Below are positions 5,720 to 7,604 of a stretch of 7,604 nucleotides of DNA, in pieces. The notes under the pieces were generated by a model that made no database searches, had not been told where the DNA came from, and saw nothing but the letters and a program-made list of their open reading frames with translations. The stretch lies in the NCBI GenBank assembly GCA_037444705.1, contig JBBILY010000152.1, positions 1 through 7,604 on the forward strand, in the 5' to 3' direction. Made by a program: the position numbers and the translations under genes. The stretch's first letter is position 1. The number at the start of each line of letters is the position of its first letter. Origin of the DNA: DATCYX01 sp037444705 (GTDB taxonomy: Bacteria > Chloroflexota > Anaerolineae > Anaerolineales > UBA4823).

Positions 5720-7042
5720 CTAACCTAACAAACGCGGTATACCGCGTTTGCCTGATTTTTTCAAGGTTTTAAACAGCCGTTGGGCTTCACGATATTGTTT
5801 GATCAAGCGGTTGACATCCTGGACCTGGGTGCCCGAGCCACGGGCAATGCGCCGCCTGCGGCTGGCGTTGAGGATTTCTGGGCGTAAGCGCTCTTCGGGG
5901 GTCATAGAATTGATAATCGCTTCAGTGAGCTTAAATTGCCGTTCCGCATCTTGAGGGTTCACTTGACGCGCCACCTGGCCCAAATTACCAGGCAGTAACT
6001 CCAGGAGCTGAGCCAGTGGTCCCATCTTGCGCAATTGGCGTAATTGATCGGCAAAATCTTGCAGGGTGAATTCGCCAGCAAGCATTTTCTTTGCCTGCTC
6101 CTCCGCCACTTTTTGATCGAAGGCGGCCTCTGCTTTTTCAATCAGCCCGATAACGTCGCCCATCCCCAGAATGCGCGAGGAGAGGCGGCCAGGGTCATAG
6201 TCCTCAATTGCATCCAGGTTCTCACCCGTGCCCAAGAATTTGATCGGCACCCCAGTTACGGCGCGAATGGATATTGCCGCACCTCCACGGGCATCGCCAT
6301 CCATTTTAGCCAAGATCAGGCCGGTTAGCGGCACAGCATCCCGAAAGCCCTTGGCGATGTTCACCGCCTCCTGACCGATCATCGCATCAACCACCAATAG
6401 GGTTTCTGCCGGCTCAACCCGATGGCGAATGGCTCGAAGTTCCTCCATTAAAGCATGATCCAGTTGCGAGCGCCCGGCAGTGTCCAGGATAAGCACGGTA
6501 AAACCACCTTTCTGGCCTTTGTCGTATGCCCGCACGGCCAGTTCCGCAGGGGCTACACCCGGCTCGAAATACACAGGCACGTTCAGGCGTTCACCCAGAG
6601 TCTCCAACTGACGCACCGCTGCTGGGCGGTAAGGATCACAAGCCACCAACATCACGCGCTCCCCATGAGATCGCAATAAACGCGCCAGTTTGCCAGCCAT
6701 GGTGGTCTTGCCGGAACCCTGTAAACCCACCAGCATCATTACCCGCGGTTTGGCACCGCTGAGGTTCAGCCGTTCCGCCGGCCCAAGGGTATTGACCAAC
6801 TCCTCATGGACGATCTTGATCACCTGCTGCCCTGGATTGAGGGCTTTTGATACCTCCTGTCCAATCGCCCGTTGGCGCACGCGAGCGATGAAGTCTTTCG
6901 CTACGGCGTAATTGACATCTGCCTCCAAAAGCGCCAGGCGCACCTCACGCATAGCCGCGTCAACGTCGCTCTCGGAGAGTTTCCCGCGACGCCGCAACTG
7001 CTTAAAGATATTTTCCAGTCTTTCGGTCAGGTTCTCAAACAC
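5720..7042 (-). CDS. ffh: Signal recognition particle GTPase Ffh (SRP54)
   Basis: Binds signal sequences on nascent chains and, with 4.5S RNA and FtsY, delivers ribosomes to the membrane translocon. The 440-residue protein is full length. The N domain (1-85) contains ALLEADVN. The G domain has GLQGSGKT (106-113), DPYRPAA (136-142), DTAGR (187-191), AKMD (245-248, where TKxD is usual) and GTGE (271-274). The M domain (about 293-440) has the SRP RNA-binding SRRRRIARGSGT (394-405). The start is GTG at 7042-7040: it aligns with the family N-terminus, and an in-frame TGA at 7078-7076 with no other start codon between fixes it. No Shine-Dalgarno is present, and the promoter is only about 8 nt away, implying a leaderless mRNA. 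The M domain holds only four methionines (294, 320, 340, 380). A 22-bp palindrome lies in the last codons. Confidence 0.98.
   Translation of the reverse strand: MFENLTERLENIFKQLRRRGKLSESDVDAAMREVRLALLEADVNYAVAKDFIARVRQRAIGQEVSKALNPGQQVIKIVHEELVNTLGPAERLNLSGAKPRVMMLVGLQGSGKTTMAGKLARLLRSHGERVMLVACDPYRPAAVRQLETLGERLNVPVYFEPGVAPAELAVRAYDKGQKGGFTVLILDTAGRSQLDHALMEELRAIRHRVEPAETLLVVDAMIGQEAVNIAKGFRDAVPLTGLILAKMDGDARGGAAISIRAVTGVPIKFLGTGENLDAIEDYDPGRLSSRILGMGDVIGLIEKAEAAFDQKVAEEQAKKMLAGEFTLQDFADQLRQLRKMGPLAQLLELLPGNLGQVARQVNPQDAERQFKLTEAIINSMTPEERLRPEILNASRRRRIARGSGTQVQDVNRLIKQYREAQRLFKTLKKSGKRGIPRLLG
5729..5750. repeat. 22-bp perfect palindrome at the 3' end of ffh
   Basis: The half-site CAAACGCGGTA is followed directly by its exact reverse complement TACCGCGTTTG. 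As RNA from either strand it can fold into a 9-bp stem with a TATA loop. In ffh it covers the codons of KRGIPRL, seven residues before the last two. On the plus strand, six T's (5756-5761) follow after 5 nt, which resembles an intrinsic terminator antisense to ffh. By a simple random-sequence estimate (about 7600 x 4^-11), roughly 0.002 such palindromes are expected in a window this size. Confidence 0.9.
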
Positions 7043-7050
7043 AGCATTGC

Positions 7051-7079
7051 ATTTTAGTATGGAAGAGAGGAATGGTCAA
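7051..7079 (-). promoter_or_regulatory. Promoter of the ffh-rpsP-khpA-rimM operon
   Basis: On the minus strand TTGACC (7079-7074) is followed by exactly 17 bp and TAAAAT (7056-7051). A start point 7-9 nt past the -10 would fall at 7044-7042, on or just before the ffh GTG. Its -35 box occupies the same bases as that of rnpB on the other strand. Confidence 0.75.
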
Positions 7080-7101
7080 GTCGCAAATTTTATAGTATGA
7101 T
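7073..7101 (+). promoter_or_regulatory. Promoter of rnpB
   Basis: TGGTCA (7073-7078) lies 17 bp from TATGAT (7096-7101). A start 7-8 nt after the -10 falls at 7108-7109, exactly where the P1 helix of the RNase P RNA begins, so the primary 5' end may equal the mature 5' end. The -10 is strong and the -35 matches consensus at four of six positions. Confidence 0.75.
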
Positions 7102-7108
7102 AAAAAAT

Positions 7109-7590
7109 ACCCCAGGTTGATCGGGTGATCGCAGCCTTGATCATCAAGGCTGAGGAAAGTCCGCACTCCACAGAGCACGGTGCCGGGTAACACCCGGAAC
7201 GAGGTAACTCGTTGGATCGGGCCACAGAAACAAACCGCCGAAGGGTTGTCAACCACAACCCAGGCAAGGGTGAAAAGGCGGTGTAAGAGACCACCGGCAC
7301 CCGCAGTAATGCGGGTGGCCAGGTAACCCCCGCCGGGAGCAAGGCCAAGCAGGGACAAAGTTTAGTGGCGGTTGTGCATTCCGAAGCAGGTTCATATGCC
7401 CATGCTGGGCAGCATGTACCTTTCGGACCAACCCCACCGCCCTAAACGGGAGGCTGCTCGTCTCCTCACCCCAAATGGTGTAAGCCCCGGGTAGGCTGCT
7501 TGAGGCGCACCGAGAGGTGCGTCCCAGAGAGATGATCACCAGGGTGAGATATTCACCCCACAGAATGCGGCTTACAGATCAACCTGGGGT
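7109..7590 (+). ncRNA. rnpB: RNase P RNA, bacterial type A, with enlarged P13/P14 region
   Basis: Catalytic RNA that removes 5' leaders from precursor tRNAs. The ends pair as a perfect 14-bp P1 (7109-7122 with 7577-7590). A P3-like hairpin follows (7133-7140 with 7144-7151). The universal core is present: GAGGAAAGTCCG (7152-7163), ACAGAAACA (7224-7232), AGGGTGAAA, GGAGCAAGGCC (7336-7346), the GGT that pairs with the tRNA CCA end (7490-7492), and ACAGAA with GCGGCTTAC (7560-7575). Further stems are P12 (7298-7304 with 7311-7317), P18 with a GAGA tetraloop (7504-7511 with 7516-7523) and a P19 hairpin (7542-7547 with 7553-7558). The length is about 482 nt, against 377 in E. coli; the excess lies between 7347 and 7488. 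The exact 3' end and the terminator are not visible, since only 14 bases remain after P1. It is divergent from ffh. Confidence 0.97.
7360..7447 (+). other. Long irregular hairpin arm inserted in RNase P RNA
   Basis: GTTTAG and GGCGG (7360-7365, 7367-7371) pair with CCGCC and CTAAAC (7437-7441, 7442-7447), leaving T7366 bulged. Further in, TCCGAA (7380-7385) pairs with TTCGGA (7422-7427). The tip is a 6-bp hairpin, CATGCT (7401-7406) with AGCATG (7411-7416), loop GGGC. It replaces the short P13/P14 stems of the E. coli RNA. The pairing was worked out by eye. Confidence 0.65.
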
Positions 7591-7604
7591 CGTGTCATCC
7601 AGCG

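Noticed and set aside
7035..7539. Minus-strand open frames of 90-107 codons across 7035-7539
   Set aside because: They run antisense through the RNase P RNA, match no protein family I know, and are out of frame with ffh; the structured RNA explains the sequence.
7591..7604. Terminator of rnpB
   Set aside because: Only 14 bases follow P1 and they contain neither hairpin nor T tract; the terminator must lie beyond the window.
1..7604. Mobile element, CRISPR array, toxin-antitoxin or defence system
   Set aside because: No transposase, integrase, terminal repeats, spaced direct repeats or unknown gene pairs are present; every long coding region is a recognised housekeeping gene.

Overview
This window is a compact block of bacterial housekeeping genes, about half G+C by eye. 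Seven protein genes lie on the minus strand and one structural RNA gene lies on the plus strand. The best guess for the organism is Chloroflexota, possibly Anaerolineae. This rests on the type of topoisomerase I (a CxxC...CxxC zinc ribbon of the DUF5679 kind fused ahead of the TOPRIM domain), the gene order, and the overall look of Ffh and RimM. It is an inference from memory, not a database match.

Reading leftward from the right end (the direction of minus-strand transcription): ffh (7042-5720), rpsP (5693-5313), khpA (5229-4993) and rimM (4996-4427) form one tight run concerned with protein targeting and ribosome assembly. A second run follows: dprA (4347-3232), a GDP-mannose-type mannose-1-phosphate guanylyltransferase (3215-2127), and topA (2078 to beyond the left edge). 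A good extended -10 promoter in the rimM-dprA gap suggests that the second run is its own transcription unit, with possible read-through from the first. The familiar trmD and rplS genes do not follow rimM here.

The right end carries rnpB, the RNase P RNA (about 7109-7590), transcribed rightward. Its 14-bp P1 helix closes inside the window, so the mature RNA is essentially complete. It is about 105 nt longer than the E. coli RNA, nearly all in the P13/P14 region. rnpB and ffh are divergent. Their promoters are back to back with 17-bp spacers and appear to use the same bases as -35 boxes on opposite strands. The ffh promoter sits so close to the GTG start that the ffh mRNA should be leaderless.

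I see no mobile element, CRISPR array, defence locus or clearly new multi-gene system. The points worth a second look are regulatory or structural: the shared -35 region, the leaderless ffh, a 22-bp perfect palindrome inside the end of ffh, the enlarged RNase P RNA, the TopA zinc-ribbon fusion, and the sugar-nucleotide gene placed between dprA and topA. No gene-free stretch exceeds 300 bases.
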